This document shows positions 18,666-28,856 of a DNA stretch of 64,000 nucleotides, piece after piece. The position numbers and the translations under genes are program-made. Below the pieces are notes generated by a model. That model saw only the letters and a list, made by a program, of their open reading frames with translations, did not search any database and was not told the DNA's origin. The stretch is from Propionispira raffinosivorans DSM 20765 (GTDB lineage: Bacteria; Bacillota; Negativicutes; Selenomonadales; Selenomonadaceae): the NCBI RefSeq assembly GCF_000381065.1, contig NZ_KB905839.1, forward strand, positions 124,001-188,000, in the 5' to 3' direction. Within the stretch, counting starts at the first letter, position 1. Each line of letters opens with the position of its first letter.

Positions 18666-19157
18666 CAAGGGACATATATAAGTTGCGAATCCATAAAAAT
18701 AACGCAATACAGAATCATGTATGTGTGTGATGGGTATAGCCACGAGCTCCCCAACCAGCATATAAATGGGGGAATCATCTAAAAGTAATAGGGAGCGTCG
18801 AAAGAGAGCGGTACCCTAGGAGGCCCACGTCGATTTACCGATGTCAAGAAAAATAATACCTTATATGAAAGACAAAGCCGAGAAATGAATAACTATACAA
18901 AAATTAGCGGAGATTATTCAAAGAATCATAAGGAAAATAACTCTAACAAAATGGAGATGGTTTTCTTTCAATATATCCTGTTTAGTTACGACTTTAATAT
19001 ACTAGGAGATTGGAACAGTCGTTGGAATTATTAGTTCGGTTAAATCAAACTGTTAATTCTATTATTGTAGGTGAAGATGTTTTCATTCAGTTGTTTTTGT
19101 CGTGTATACATATATATTTTAAACGAACATAAATTGAGAAGTCAGGTGCTTAGTTAT

Positions 19158-20171
19158 ATGAAAAAAAATGATAAAAGAGTATTATTTATTCATATACAAT
19201 TTTATGAATATAATAAGAGAATACAAGATAAGATATCTGAACTAGGTTATAGTGTGGACTGTTTTTGTGAAGATCCTGAGTTAGGGATCTTAGATAAAAT
19301 TATTCAAAAACTCAAACCGAATCATATTTCTATAAAAAGTGAAAAAATGCAGAAATGCTTTATTGATATCTTGGAAAAGAAAAAAATCGGATATGATTAT
19401 ATATTTGTTATAAAAGGTGAAAAGTTAACAAAGCAATTTTTACTAGAACTAAAGGAACTTAATCCTAAAGCAAAATTTATAGAGTATGTGTGGGATGATG
19501 TTGCGCGAATAGCCAATTTTTTTGTTAATCAAGATATATATGATGAAATTTACAGCTTTGATAAAAAAGATGCAGAACAATATGGCTTGAAATTTTTACC
19601 GTTGTTTTTCTGTGATGAGTTTAGGAATCACGACGATGAAAAAGATATAGGTGTTTATTTTTCCGGCTGGGATCACTCTGATAGACGGCAATTGCTTGAA
19701 AAAATCATTCCTGTGCTCAAAAAAAACAAAATAAGTTTTTATTTTCATCTTTATGCTGGTAAATGGCAAGCATTAAAAGAAAAAATAAAAAAAGGAGATT
19801 TTAGCAAAGAACCTGACTATATTAAATATAATAAGCTGCCTTTAAAGGAAAATGCAAAATTAACCTTAAGGAGCCGAATCTTAATTGATATTCAGCATCC
19901 GACACAGCATGGTTTGACAATGCGGACTATAGAGGCATTGTCCGGAAGGTCTAAGCTCATTACTACCAATCGAGATATCGTAGAATATGATTTTTATAGA
20001 TCTGATAACATTTTAATAATAGATAGAGAAAATTTAGTCATAGATCCAGAATTTCTTAAGAAACCTTATGCAAATATTTCAGCAGAAACAGTTGAGCGAT
20101 ATTCATTGTCCAATTGGCTTAAAACAATCTTGGATGGAAAAGAGTGTGGAAATGATAAAATTTATGATTAA
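19158..20171 (+). CDS. Putative GT-B-like polysaccharide biosynthesis protein
   Basis: A 337-residue soluble protein. The ATG at 19158 has AGGTG 9 bp upstream; an earlier in-frame ATG at 19071 adds a Cys-rich leader that looks non-coding. The N-terminal half is alternating strand/helix (RVLFIHIQFYEYN, YDYIFVIKGEKLT, FIEYVWDDVARI). The C-terminal half has YSFDKKDAEQYGLKFLPLFF and TMRTIEALSGRSKLITTN, the layout of a C-terminal nucleotide-sugar domain of a GT-B fold. Similar proteins occur beside hexapeptide acyltransferases in capsule clusters, as here: the next gene overlaps it by 20 bp. The exact family is not recognised and transferase activity is inferred. Confidence 0.6.
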   Translation: MKKNDKRVLFIHIQFYEYNKRIQDKISELGYSVDCFCEDPELGILDKIIQKLKPNHISIKSEKMQKCFIDILEKKKIGYDYIFVIKGEKLTKQFLLELKELNPKAKFIEYVWDDVARIANFFVNQDIYDEIYSFDKKDAEQYGLKFLPLFFCDEFRNHDDEKDIGVYFSGWDHSDRRQLLEKIIPVLKKNKISFYFHLYAGKWQALKEKIKKGDFSKEPDYIKYNKLPLKENAKLTLRSRILIDIQHPTQHGLTMRTIEALSGRSKLITTNRDIVEYDFYRSDNILIIDRENLVIDPEFLKKPYANISAETVERYSLSNWLKTILDGKECGNDKIYD

Positions 20172-20796
20172 AGCTTATCAGTATGGAAATCATTTTGGCG
20201 AAAAGATAGCGCGGCTAAAAACTATATTTTGGTATCAACATTTCTTTGGTAAAGTAGGAATGCATTGTGTTATATTTAAACCGCTTCGGTTAATAAATCC
20301 GCAAAATATATATATTTGCGACACTGTGCGAATATATAAGGATAGCCGTATAGAAACTATTGAAAAATGGGGTGATGTAAAATTTCACCCTAAAATAACA
20401 ATTGGTGAGGGAACATCAATCGAGCAACGTCTTCATTTGATATGTGCTGAAAAAGTGGAAATAGGAGCAAATGTTGTTCTTTCAGCGGATGTTATGATTA
20501 CTGATAATAATCATGAATATAAAGAAATAAATAGAAATATCATGCAACAATCATTACTTGTAAAAGAAACAGTCATTGGAGATTATTGTTTTGTTGGTAT
20601 GGGGACAAAAGTTATGCCGGGAACAAAATTGGGTAAAAATTGTATTGTGGGTGCTAATTCCGTTGTGATGGGAGAGTTTCCGGACTATTCGGTACTTGCA
20701 GGCAGCCCCGCGCGGATTATCAAGCGATATGATTTTGAGGTTAAAAAATGGAGAAGAACAAATAATAGAGGAGTGTTTTTAAATGACAGGCAATAG
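20152..20796 (+). CDS. Hexapeptide-repeat (LbH) acyltransferase
   Basis: About 214 residues with a left-handed beta-helix built of hexapeptide repeats: ITIGEGTSIEQRLHLICA, KVEIGANVVLSADVMI, ETVIGDYCFVGMGTKVMPG and NCIVGANSVVMGEFPDYSVLAGSPAR. The NNHEYKE loop holds the histidine used by the maltose/galactoside/xenobiotic acetyltransferase group. It probably O- or N-acetylates a sugar of the repeat unit with acetyl-CoA in the cytoplasm. ATG 20152 lies inside the end of the previous gene, consistent with coupling; ATG 20164 is an alternative. It overlaps the downstream epimerase by 14 bp. Confidence 0.88.
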   Translation: MIKFMIKAYQYGNHFGEKIARLKTIFWYQHFFGKVGMHCVIFKPLRLINPQNIYICDTVRIYKDSRIETIEKWGDVKFHPKITIGEGTSIEQRLHLICAEKVEIGANVVLSADVMITDNNHEYKEINRNIMQQSLLVKETVIGDYCFVGMGTKVMPGTKLGKNCIVGANSVVMGEFPDYSVLAGSPARIIKRYDFEVKKWRRTNNRGVFLNDRQ

Positions 20797-21922
20797 AATA
20801 TTGATAACAGGTGGTTCTGGATTTATTGGCAGTAATTTAGCAAGAAAACTTATTCATAAGGGGTATAAAGTTCGAATTCTTGACAATATGTCACCACAAA
20901 TACATGGGGAAGATTACCAAAAATCCGAATTGTACAGATCGATTAAAGATATTGCAGAAATAGTAATAGGAACAGTTTGTGATAGACAGACATGGATTAA
21001 TGCGATAAAAGACATTGATGTCATCGTTCATTTAGCTGCAGAAACTGGCACCGGACAGTCTATGTATGAAATAGAACAATATACAAAAGTTAATATTACA
21101 GGAACATCGCTATTGTTGGATATATTAACGAATGAAAAACATTCTGTAAAAAAAATAGTTATAGCTTCATCACGCGCAATTTATGGTGAAGGGAAATATC
21201 ATTGTTCTGAACATGGAGATGTTTATCCTACAGCGCGACTAGATGAAGATATGCAAGTTGGACATTTCAATGTAAAATGTCCGATATGCAATAAGGATGC
21301 GGAACTGATGGCTACTGATGAAGCTTCAAAAATTCATCCGACATCTGTGTATGGCGTGACTAAAAAGACTCAGGAAGAATTATGCATGCTTGTTGGGAGG
21401 TCCATAAATATACCAGTTGTTGTATTCCGCTACCAGAATGTATATGGACCAGGGCAATCACTTAAAAATCCTTATACTGGTATTTTATCTATTTTTTCAA
21501 CACGGATTAAAAATGAAAATGATATTAATATATTTGAAGATGGGAAAGAAAGTCGAGATTTTGTTTTTATTGATGATGTGGTCGATGCAACAATATTGGG
21601 TATTGAAAAGGATGAAGCGAACTTTTTGTGCTTTAATGTAGGAACTGGTGAAGCAACTGATGTCTTGACTGTAGCAAATACTTTGATTGAGAAAATTGGC
21701 AAGCATGTAAAGCTGCATATTTCAGGAAATTATCGCTTAGGTGATATACGAGATAATTATGCGGATCTCAGTCTGATAAAAAATAAACTTGGGTTTGAGC
21801 CAAAGGTTAATTTCGCAGAAGGAATAGGTGGATTTGTTGACTGGGTTGAAAGCCAAGAAATCGAAGAAGATAAATATGAGGTATCCATCGCAGAAATGCA
21901 AAAAAAAGGGTTATATAAGTAA
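20783..21922 (+). CDS. NAD-dependent sugar epimerase/dehydratase (dTDP-L-rhamnose 4-epimerase-like)
   Basis: Extended short-chain dehydrogenase of 379 residues. It has the Rossmann motif ITGGSGFIGSNLA, the catalytic serine region IASSRAIYGEG and the YxxxK pair in YGVTKK. Unlike a standard GalE it has an insert with a possible zinc site (YHCSEHG, then KCPICNKDAE), a feature known in the dTDP-L-rhamnose/6-deoxy-talose 4-epimerase subgroup. It should change the configuration at C4 of a nucleotide sugar used by this cluster. The specific substrate is inferred from the Cys insert only. It is co-translated with the upstream acyltransferase and ends an operon segment. Confidence 0.82.
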   Translation: MTGNRILITGGSGFIGSNLARKLIHKGYKVRILDNMSPQIHGEDYQKSELYRSIKDIAEIVIGTVCDRQTWINAIKDIDVIVHLAAETGTGQSMYEIEQYTKVNITGTSLLLDILTNEKHSVKKIVIASSRAIYGEGKYHCSEHGDVYPTARLDEDMQVGHFNVKCPICNKDAELMATDEASKIHPTSVYGVTKKTQEELCMLVGRSINIPVVVFRYQNVYGPGQSLKNPYTGILSIFSTRIKNENDINIFEDGKESRDFVFIDDVVDATILGIEKDEANFLCFNVGTGEATDVLTVANTLIEKIGKHVKLHISGNYRLGDIRDNYADLSLIKNKLGFEPKVNFAEGIGGFVDWVESQEIEEDKYEVSIAEMQKKGLYK

Positions 21923-22810
21923 GCATGACTATATTAGTGTATTGCTATATTGACTTTTAAATAAATCTAAATCGAATTTTCACACTAGCAGTACATAATT
22001 TTAAATATTAATGTGCAGCTACACTAGTTAATATTAAAACAATTGAGTAGGGGAAAAAAAGTTTTAAATATATTTTTTTAAGTTATCGTTTTTTTAGATA
22101 GTGAGGATATTTAACTATATAGATCCTTTTGAAATTGGGGAGGTGCCCGTTATGTTTGCTCGATACAATGATTATTACATCATGGATTGGATGTTTTGTT
22201 GTGACATCTCTAATTTTCAGCAATGAGCAAAGCTGATGAATATTCCGCGCTGAAAGAGCATAGTTAAAATAAGCAATATGCTAGTCAGAGCCGTCTTATC
22301 AAGATGGACATTCCCTAAGAAATCCTTGCGTTGCTTTCTCAGTATAGACTGCATGTAGGCTAGTGTTTCAAGAGCCTGACACGCGCCAGTGTTGCGAAGC
22401 ACTCTTGACATGCTGTCTACATGCAGTAGCCTACCAACAGCAAAGCAAGGATTTAGATGTACACGATACAGATACATGATCCGTTAAAATCTGATGATTT
22501 GATCTTTTAATTCAGGTGGATATGTATAGCAGATTGAGTGGCTCTCTCTAGAATATTTTTTGGCTCCTTAAGTGCGGAATGCTCAGCTGAAGAAGAACGT
22601 TAGAAATTAGGTTGTCTTCTATAATTATAGAGTGATAAAATATTCAAAAGAAAAAATGTGTATGGAGTTCAGAAATATTAGAAATTTTTGGGCTTGTGCT
22701 TGCATTTATCTTGCAAAATGTCTAAAAATATTTGTGTGTATAGATGAAGCTACTTAAAGAAGGTCACTTTGAAAATTCCATTGATGAAATAGAAAGGATT
22801 GCATAATTAG
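21923..22810. other. Gap without an intact gene
   Basis: Almost 890 bp with no supported gene on either strand. It contains a nested set of inverted repeats (see 22320-22454). Its composition is less AT-rich than its flanks in that part, suggesting imported or formerly coding DNA. Confidence 0.5.
22320..22454. repeat. Nested imperfect palindrome
   Basis: Three concentric arms are perfect: AAATCCTTGC/GCAAGGATTT (22320-22329, 22445-22454), CTGCATGTAG/CTACATGCAG (22349-22358, 22417-22426) and TCAAGAG/CTCTTGA near the centre. A competing arm GTAGGCTA/TAGCCTAC (22356-22363, 22427-22434) shares bases with the middle one. This could be a MITE-like element, a structured RNA or a remnant of an insertion sequence. 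Confidence 0.55.
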
Positions 22811-24151
22811 ATGTTGTTGAACGATTTTCGTGGATTGAAGGGGCAGTTTGATAAGGTGAATTTTATTGGACTACATGACTTCAAAATGGGTATGGCTATG
22901 AATGTGCCGATTGGCGTGAGAATGCGTGATTTTCCAGCGGGCTATTCAGGAATTTTATCTGTTTTAAAATCACTTATTGGTGAAATTTTTTCTCAAGATT
23001 ATTATTACAGTTATGAGCATGATAATGCATCAAAGATTTTATTTCTATTTTCACACAGCTATATTATTCGGGAGGATCATAGAGTAATGTTTTTTAAGAC
23101 GGCTAATTTGTTGCCAGTTCGTGATGTATTAGAGGCACATCACTGTGGACGCCGTATAGATTTTTCTTGGAGCAGTTTTCTTCTTTTATTTTATGTGATG
23201 ATTTGGTTTTGGCAGATCAGGTATATTAAGTTATCGCTAAAGGATAGACTTTATTATATAGGGAATTTGGTCTGGGGAAAACGTTGGGCTAGAGAATTAT
23301 ATAAAATAGATTTCAATGGTCAATACAACTTACTGGTTACGCTGTGTGATGCTCATATGGCTGATAATATGGCAACGCAGCTTTTTAAAAAATACAGAAT
23401 CATGACGGCTACGCTGCAACACGGATGGTATTCTATGACTATTCCAAAGGCTGATTCATTTCGTGATATTAATTTGGGCTTAGAAGGTATGGTTAGTGAT
23501 AAATTTCTGTGTTATGGTGAGTATAGCAAACAAGGTGCTGTGGTCAGCGGTATAGAGTTGAATAGAATTGTCTGTCTTGGTAATCCCCAATTTATAGATA
23601 TGAACAAACGTTACCAAACTTGCCCAAAAAAAATATTTTGCTTATTATTGTCGCGTAGCCTTGAAGCTGGAACTGGCTATGATTTTATCGCTAATAATCG
23701 TGAGATGATAGAAATTGCCAATGAAATTTGCTTGAAGATGAAAATGAAATATATCATAAAATATCATCCAGGTGAAGATAAGGCTGAAACTGATCTATTG
23801 TATGGTAAGAGTATCAAACAAGAATTTTTACATGATCAATATTGGAATACTTATCCATTGATAAAATTAGTTGATAAAGTAGATTTCAGTATTACAGATG
23901 GAATATCAACCACCTATCTTGAGATGCTTTATATGCGTCAACCGAGTTTTCGATATATCAAGCATTTTGATACATTTACTAAGTTTGCATGGGGAGGTTT
24001 TATGGACAGTAGTGAGGTGCTAGTGTTGATAAAAATGCTTGATTCCCAGCCCGAAAAAATCCATAAACATATAGAGTCTATGGTTGAATTTGTTTATGGT
24101 GGAGGAGATGTAGGCGCGCATTATAAGAAGTATTTAAAGACGTTCATGTAA
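22811..24151 (+). CDS. Putative capsule/O-glycan transferase with GT-B-like C-terminus
   Basis: A 446-residue protein. The middle region has one hydrophobic stretch (about residues 125-140, LLLFYVMIWFWQI) that may bind the membrane. The second half contains TATLQHGWYSM, a motif seen in capsule polysaccharide synthesis and glycerophosphotransferase-like GT-B proteins, then IIKYHPGED and FSITDGISTTYLEMLYMRQPSFRYI, like the nucleotide-binding end of that fold. It is followed after 24 bp by the flippase gene. No precise family is recognised. Transfer of a sugar or sugar-phosphate is inferred from these motifs and position. Confidence 0.6.
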   Translation: MLLNDFRGLKGQFDKVNFIGLHDFKMGMAMNVPIGVRMRDFPAGYSGILSVLKSLIGEIFSQDYYYSYEHDNASKILFLFSHSYIIREDHRVMFFKTANLLPVRDVLEAHHCGRRIDFSWSSFLLLFYVMIWFWQIRYIKLSLKDRLYYIGNLVWGKRWARELYKIDFNGQYNLLVTLCDAHMADNMATQLFKKYRIMTATLQHGWYSMTIPKADSFRDINLGLEGMVSDKFLCYGEYSKQGAVVSGIELNRIVCLGNPQFIDMNKRYQTCPKKIFCLLLSRSLEAGTGYDFIANNREMIEIANEICLKMKMKYIIKYHPGEDKAETDLLYGKSIKQEFLHDQYWNTYPLIKLVDKVDFSITDGISTTYLEMLYMRQPSFRYIKHFDTFTKFAWGGFMDSSEVLVLIKMLDSQPEKIHKHIESMVEFVYGGGDVGAHYKKYLKTFM

Positions 24152-24175
24152 TTATTGTGAAAGGGAATTTATGTT

Positions 24176-25612
24176 ATGGGTTATAACAATAAGAGCATAT
24201 CTGCAAGCGCATTTATCAAATCAGTAGCTAAATTTTCAGTTTCTTCTTGGATTAATTTTGTTGTGGGGATTGCTTCTGTGATGATAACAACGCGAATGTT
24301 TTCCCCAGATATATATGGTGTGCTGAATCTTTTCAATAGTGCTTCAAATGTGTTTTTAGGAATATCTTGTCTTGGGCTAGATGGAGCCTTTATTCGTTTT
24401 TATAATGATCCGCCATTAGGCTGGGATGTGAGGCAGCTTTTAGGAAAATGTTTGATCATTGCTATTGTTTTTTTCATGGGGTTAACTGTTTTTGGGTTGT
24501 TCTTATTTTATGTGGACATTTCAAATAGTTTATTTCATCGGGTTAGTTTTTACTTAACTGTACTTTTATCTATAAATGTGCTGTCTTTAATGGTATTGCA
24601 ATTCTTTTCTTCTTGTTATCGTATGGCTAACGATGCTAGGAATTTCACTATCCAAAGTGTTCTTATACAAATATTTTCAAGATTATTCGTTGTTAGTGCT
24701 GCTTTAATTTCACCTACAGTGGATGTAGTACTAACTATGAATACGATTGGTCTTTTTATTTTAATGATTATGTATTTTTTTCTTCAGAGAAAAACCATAT
24801 TGCCAAGGAAAATAATTTGGTCATTTAATGACTTTGGGAAAGTCATTAAATTTGCAGTGTTTTCTTGGCCAGAATCAACACTTGTATATCTTAGTGCGTT
24901 CTTGATTCCTTTCGTTATTACTACACAGCTGGACAGTTATGCGCTGGGAATTTATGCTTCGGCCGGTTTCTTTGTTTCTACTTTTGCGGTTATCCAAAGT
25001 GGTTTCCGTACATACTGGGCTTCCTTTATGTATGCTCACTATAAAGACGAACAAGCAACTATAATTAGCGTCCATGCTTATGTGATGCTTTTTATCATTC
25101 TATTATTGGGGGGATTTATATTATTCCAACATGGTGTTTATCTGCTCATTGGCGGTGAATACCATGCCAGCAGAGTTTTTTTTACGTTGGTATTGGTAGA
25201 TCCTCTGCTTATGCTTCTTGATCAGACCACGAATTATGGTATTGCCATTGTGAAAAAAAATCATCTCAGCTTGTTGAAATTTATTATTGCTGTAGTTATA
25301 AACATTAGTGGTGCATGGCTGCTTCTTCCAACAATGGGTATTTGGGGAGCTGTTATTGCTTCGGCTTTTGCTGCAGTTGTACGATTTATTCTTGGCCTAT
25401 ATTTAGGTCAGAGATATTATCGAAGCATTCAGAGTTTAAAAAAGACTGTTTTTGGTACGTTGATGATTCTATTGTTAGCTATATCTAACTGCTGGTTTGT
25501 CAATGACTATTGGATGGAATGCAGTATTGTATGTGGCGTATTCTTATTGGTAGCAATAGTGTATATAAGAGACTTACATAACATGGTTTTGTTTATCAAG
25601 GCACGTTTGTAA
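24176..25612 (+). CDS. Lipopolysaccharide repeat-unit flippase (Wzx-like, MATE/MOP superfamily)
   Basis: A 478-residue protein with about twelve to fourteen membrane helices and the N-terminal pattern SVAKFSVSSWINFVVGI...TTRMFSPDIYGVLNLF, typical of Wzx-type polysaccharide flippases. The helix pairs and short loops (GYRMAND-like loop at SCYRMAND, VVRFILGLYLGQRY) fit the MOP superfamily. It should move the undecaprenyl-linked repeat unit to the outer face of the inner membrane for polymerisation. It is the last gene before the mobile-element region. A GTAGCT/AGCTAC hairpin lies just after the stop but has no T-run. Confidence 0.9.
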   Translation: MGYNNKSISASAFIKSVAKFSVSSWINFVVGIASVMITTRMFSPDIYGVLNLFNSASNVFLGISCLGLDGAFIRFYNDPPLGWDVRQLLGKCLIIAIVFFMGLTVFGLFLFYVDISNSLFHRVSFYLTVLLSINVLSLMVLQFFSSCYRMANDARNFTIQSVLIQIFSRLFVVSAALISPTVDVVLTMNTIGLFILMIMYFFLQRKTILPRKIIWSFNDFGKVIKFAVFSWPESTLVYLSAFLIPFVITTQLDSYALGIYASAGFFVSTFAVIQSGFRTYWASFMYAHYKDEQATIISVHAYVMLFIILLLGGFILFQHGVYLLIGGEYHASRVFFTLVLVDPLLMLLDQTTNYGIAIVKKNHLSLLKFIIAVVINISGAWLLLPTMGIWGAVIASAFAAVVRFILGLYLGQRYYRSIQSLKKTVFGTLMILLLAISNCWFVNDYWMECSIVCGVFLLVAIVYIRDLHNMVLFIKARL

Positions 25613-25703
25613 ATAGCACAGGTAGCTAGTACAAGTGAGCTACTATACTGATTAAAACAAATTAAAAGATTATCTTCATACAAAAATGCGCAACTTTAAT
25701 AAC

Positions 25704-25916
25704 TCAACTTTCCCAGCAAAAATTAGCAAATAAAGCCTGAACAAATCTGGTCTGGGAGGTAACCCAATCCTTTAATTTACTTTTTATGGTTTCCGTGTTT
25801 TCGGCGGCAAAACCATTGGCATTCTCAATAAATAATTTCATCAAACTTCTAAGTGCGTCAACGAGTTCCATATCCTGTATGTCCTCGCACAGTTCTTCCG
25901 CAAAATACCTTAAATG
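25704..25916 (-). pseudogene. Orphan coding fragment, start lost
   Basis: About 70 open codons on the minus strand with a coding-like amino-acid pattern (RYFAEELCEDIQDMEL, LMKLFIENANGFAAE, WVTSQTRFVQALF) and a TGA stop, but no start codon and a stop just upstream. It may be the tail of a gene cut off when the neighbouring insertion sequence arrived. The family was not recognised. Confidence 0.4.
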
Positions 25917-25996
25917 CTAAAATATCTATACTACAGTCTTAAAATTGTGCTATTCTAAAAATAGAAAGTCATTGTATCATCGAGGAGGAATGCATC

Positions 25997-27611
25997 ATGG
26001 AAGCGACATCTTCAATAGATTTAGCGAAGTTTTATCCAGATGATTTAGTGATTCTTGCGGTAGAAGAAAAAGTGGACAGTGTCATCCTTTATATGCAGTC
26101 TAAGTCGACTGAATTTATCTGTCCATGCTGTAATTCAGTATCACATGTCCATCACGGAACTTACCATCGTCGTGTTCAGAACTTGCCGTTATTTCAGAAA
26201 ACTGTTTGGTTGTATCTCAATGCATATCAGCACACTTGTGAAAACCCAGTTTGTAAGGTTCATTCTATGGTAGAAACTTTTCATAACTTCCTGCACTTTA
26301 AGAAACGGATGACGGAACGCTGCTGAGATTTTATTTGTTTGCTCGCTCTTAAAACCAGCTGTGAAAGTTGTGCTAAAACATGCCAATATCTTGGTATTCG
26401 TACCAGTGGAGACAGTAGCATTCGTATGCTTATGACTATGCTAAACATAGTCCGATCCCCATTGCCGGTGCTTGTTTGGTGTTGATGATTTTGCCTACAA
26501 GAAAGGGCAGAGCCACTGTACCGTTATTGTTAACAAGCAAGTTAGGATCGTTACCCGTGACAGAGCCAGTGCATATGCAAAAGCGATAGCAGAAGAGTTA
26601 CCCGATGCGAGGCAGATAGCTGATCGATTCCATTTGCATCAAAATCTTATGTCGTGGGTCAAAGATGTTTTAGCCGAAAACTTGCCGGTGCATATGAAAA
26701 TTCCCAATATACTTTGTCAGATGCAGCAACAACAAGTTCATGAGGTGGATCGATATCCTATAGCTTTTGACTCGAAAAAAAATGAGGATATTGTACCAGA
26801 TTCGGATAGCATATATTCAAAAAACGAGTTATTGCGCCGTAAAGTTTACGAGGAAATCCGGCAATTGTATGATGCTGGATATTCCTCAAGAAAAATAGCC
26901 AAACTATTGCAGGTTTCAAGAAACACTATCAGCAAAGTTCTCCATGGTGACATAAATGAGTTATGCCGTAATAGTCGTGCTTTAATGTTTGATAAGCATC
27001 TGGCAGAAATAATAAAGGGCATCAATGCCGGACATACTGGAAAAGCCATATATCAAGAGTTGAAATCAGATGGTAAAGATCCGGGAGGTATATCAAATTT
27101 CTATGTGTATTTAAAGCATATAGCAAAAAATCTTGGTCTCACATTGAAAAAGTTCAGACATCAGCCAGTGCTGCTTCCTGATAATACCGTCCCAGAAAAT
27201 GATTTTGATTATCTTAAACGAACGGGTGTATTTCAGTACTTATGGAATGAAAGCGAATTAACAGAAAACCGCCGTAAATATCTTTTTGAAAAATATCCGG
27301 TTGTGCCAGAGTTGAGGAAGCGTATTTGGAATTCCGTGAGATATTTATTCGTAAGAATCCATCTCTTCTATATCTGTTCATAGATAATTGCCTTGTTTCG
27401 TCCATGCCTAAGCTTGTTGCTTTTGCAAAAGGGTTGCAGCAAGATATTGAAACGGTGGAAAAGGCTGTAACCAGTGATTTAAGCAACGGATTTGTCAAGG
27501 TACCAATAACAAGATTAAGATGGTCAAACGGGTTATGTATGGACGATGCGGAACTCGTTTGTTGAAAGCAAAGCTTATTCATCAATCGCTGATGAACAAT
27601 TACGGCTAGTT
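25997..27611 (+). pseudogene. Broken ISL3-family transposase
   Basis: Remains of an ISL3 (IS204/IS1001/IS1096/IS1165) transposase preceded by GAGGAGG. The N-terminal zinc-binding part (FICPCCNS, CENPVCKVH) ends at a stop at 26326. The reading frame then shifts near 26466; FGVDDFAYKKGQSH, RIVTRDRASAYAKAI and DRFHLHQNLMSW mark the DDE domain. An internal deletion joins VIVNK to QVRIV, removing about 25 residues. Further frameshifts near 27335 and 27500 separate LEFREIF and the end KMVKRVMYGRCGTRLLKAK. With at least four lesions it is dead. No clear terminal repeats were found. Confidence 0.85.
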
Positions 27612-28724
27612 GCGGAAGAACCTCCATATAGTTCGTAATATTCACCAGTGTATGCCGCAAAGAAGGCATGTCTTTTTTCTTCGAGGGAGTTATTGGGATT
27701 TTGGTTAATCTCATATATTTGACGACAACTTGATACAAATGCTCTTCATCCGAAAATGGTTCCAGCGGCGCCAGATGGCGCAAAAATACGAAAGGTGACT
27801 GAACTTTGGGACGTCCATTCTTCAGATAGTCAATGATCGTCCAACCAACATCCGGCAAAAGAGGCAAATTGATTTCTTTAGATGTTTTCGACTGCATAAT
27901 ACGATGCGATTCTCCTGCCACTTCAAGTTGTCCCGTTTCAGATGCTTGATATCCATTGATCGGAGACCTAGGCGAGTGACCAGAAGAAGCATGACGGAGT
28001 CTCTTTTTCCGGCGGGATTGCCTCTGTCAATGATTTCGAGCAACCGAGTGACATGTTCCGGCGTCCAAACGGAAGGGATTCTGTTTTGTTTTCTGGTATT
28101 GACGGATGGAACGGTTCACGATAAATGTTGCAAATAAAGGGAGTTGTTGTGAAGAAACCGTAAAAATGAACGCAGCGCACAGAGATTCAGCTCAATCGTT
28201 TTGTAACTATATCCTAGCAAAGTATTGATGTAGTCGGCTAAATGTTTGGGGCTCATATCTGCAACATGCCTAATTTCATGCGATTCCAGGAAGCTTAGAA
28301 ATTGTTCGTTGATTTTCCTGTAGTGGTCATTTGTCACTTTGGAGTATTCTTTTTGTTGGCAATGCTTACATACTGCTGCTGTAAGTCCTTGAATTCATTA
28401 TTTGGCAGGAGTTCTTTCTGTTTGTAGTACCGCCGTAAAATGCTATCATGTTGCTGGAAGTCGCCAAGCATACGGATCTCGAAATACGTTAATGATCGAT
28501 TGTGTTAACTTGCCGGATTTTTCTAATTTAAGAAAATTATATTCTTTTTCCAGAAATCGCATGCCTATGTCTTCTTCAAAGTGATCCACTTCTTCGTTTG
28601 TGAAAAATGTTGCGATGCGTTTCCACATTCTTCGGTAATACTTGACTGATTGCTCATTGTAATGCAGACGGTACAATTCAGTTTCGAGACGAGCGATTAG
28701 ATCTTGTAACGGCAGATTATTCAT
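27600..28724 (-). pseudogene. Broken tyrosine recombinase
   Basis: Minus-strand remnant of a roughly 400-residue site-specific integrase. In order: an N-terminal SAM-like part starting MNNLPLQDLIARLE, a second DNA-binding part (LSFLESHEIRHVADMS, LCALRSFLRFLHNN), LEIIDRGNPAGKRDS, the catalytic Arg in TRLGLRSMDIKHL, the Lys in SKTSKEINLPL and RHT in PSLRHTL. The histidine normally three residues before the second Arg is proline here, the catalytic tyrosine end is missing at the junction with the ISL3 remnant, and the frame is broken at several places. The family may be one of the recombinases of RIT-type elements, but only one gene is present. Confidence 0.8.
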
Positions 28725-28739
28725 TAGTATTCCTCCCCA

Positions 28740-28777
28740 ATATGTAGGGAGATCGTTGTTTTGATCTCCCTACATAT
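28740..28777. repeat. Perfect 15-bp palindrome upstream of the recombinase
   Basis: ATATGTAGGGAGATC and its exact complement GATCTCCCTACATAT flank an 8-base loop. It lies 15 bp before the recombinase start. It may be a recombinase-binding site, the element end or a terminator; the short T-run argues for a weak terminator at best. Confidence 0.7.
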
Positions 28778-28791
28778 TTTGGTCTGCGGTA

Positions 28792-28856
28792 TTATCCAGA
28801 GTAAATAGGGAATTTATCCGTAATTATCACACTGTTTGCGAGTTTACTTTGGATAA
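28792..28856. repeat. Candidate recombination site: inverted repeat at element boundary
   Basis: TTATCCAGAGTAAA (28792-28805) and TTTACTTTGGATAA (28843-28856) are inverted copies with one mismatch, and TTATCCG recurs between them. The right copy ends exactly where homology to the group II intron reverse transcriptase starts (GGVVSPILANL), so it probably marks the end of the recombinase-bearing element. Confidence 0.55.

Noticed and set aside
18666..19157. Possible further coding remnant or intron piece
   Set aside because: Some stop-poor stretches and a GC-richer patch near 18790-18840 were examined, but no family or RNA structure could be supported.
22217..22477. 86-codon minus-strand reading frame
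   Set aside because: It runs through the nested palindrome, has no recognised family and no ribosome binding site; kept as a structural feature only.
27214..27600. Minus-strand reading frame continuing from the recombinase
   Set aside because: Past the RHT motif it only reads the antisense of the ISL3 transposase remnant; the real recombinase end is missing.
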